Under the pieces are notes generated by a model. That model was given only the letters and a program-made list of their open reading frames with translations. It did no database searches and was not told where the DNA came from. Positions 5,919 to 6,001 of a stretch of DNA of 6,001 bases are shown piece after piece. The DNA is taken from the NCBI GenBank assembly GCA_902478055.1, contig CABSJL010000047.1:1-6001 (forward strand), read 5' to 3'. The position numbers were made by a program, and so were the translations under genes. Numbering within the stretch: the first letter of the stretch is position 1; each line of letters opens with the position of its first letter. The DNA is from an uncultured Veillonella sp. Lineage in GTDB: Bacteria; Bacillota; Negativicutes; Veillonellales; Veillonellaceae.

Positions 5919-6001
5919 TTATAAAGCGTTTACTTTAGCTGCAAGATTAGATTTTTTGCGAGCTGCAGTGTTTTTATGAAGTACACCTTTGGAGGCTGCT
6001 T
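5919..6001 (-). CDS. rpsT: Ribosomal protein S20, C-terminal part (5' end outside window)
   Basis: S20 is a small protein of the 30S subunit that binds 16S rRNA. The last 27 codons are visible and read AASKGVLHKNTAARKKSNL followed by AAKVNAL and a TAA stop. The pattern of HKNTAARKKS and a final KVNAL-like tail is characteristic of S20. The start, promoter and any upstream neighbour lie beyond the window edge. Two terminators follow immediately, so it is probably a single-gene transcript or the end of one. Confidence 0.93.
   Translation of the reverse strand, partial: AASKGVLHKNTAARKKSNLAAKVNAL

Noticed and set aside
1..6001. CRISPR array, insertion sequence or phage material
   Set aside because: No spaced direct repeats, no terminal inverted repeats flanking a transposase and no change in coding style; all genes but one are recognisable housekeeping or cell-wall genes.

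Overview
The window looks like chromosomal core sequence from an AT-rich, low-GC bacterium. The protein sequences and gene order fit the Negativicutes, most likely Veillonella or a close relative. That assignment is recognition of the sequence style, not a database result. Every gene lies on the minus strand, so transcription runs from high to low coordinates. I see no mobile elements, CRISPR arrays, tRNAs or rRNAs.

In the direction of transcription, the window opens with the last 27 codons of rpsT (ribosomal protein S20). Two stacked intrinsic terminators follow. An extended -10 promoter then starts polA (DNA polymerase I, 873 aa, complete), with coaE (dephospho-CoA kinase) 34 bp behind it. 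A 156-bp gap carries another extended -10 promoter and a leader hairpin. Behind it come a small exported or membrane-anchored lytic transglycosylase (GH23/SLT type) and a 231-aa protein I do not recognise; their ends overlap by 17 bp, so they are probably translationally coupled. A 246-bp gap then holds a weak possible terminator, a good sigma-A-type promoter and a leader of about 124 nt containing a 9-bp hairpin. After this come rimP and the first 121 codons of nusA, the beginning of the conserved rimP-nusA-(infB) translation and transcription operon.

Functionally there are three modules: replication and repair plus coenzyme A synthesis (polA-coaE), cell-wall turnover with an unknown partner (transglycosylase plus 231-aa protein), and ribosome maturation plus transcription elongation control (rimP-nusA). 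Most of this is ordinary housekeeping. I found no convincing new multi-gene system. The points that deserve a second look are the unknown gene overlapping the transglycosylase, the mutually exclusive RNA pairings after rpsT, the hairpin in the rimP-nusA leader, and the apparently dead proofreading domain of PolA.
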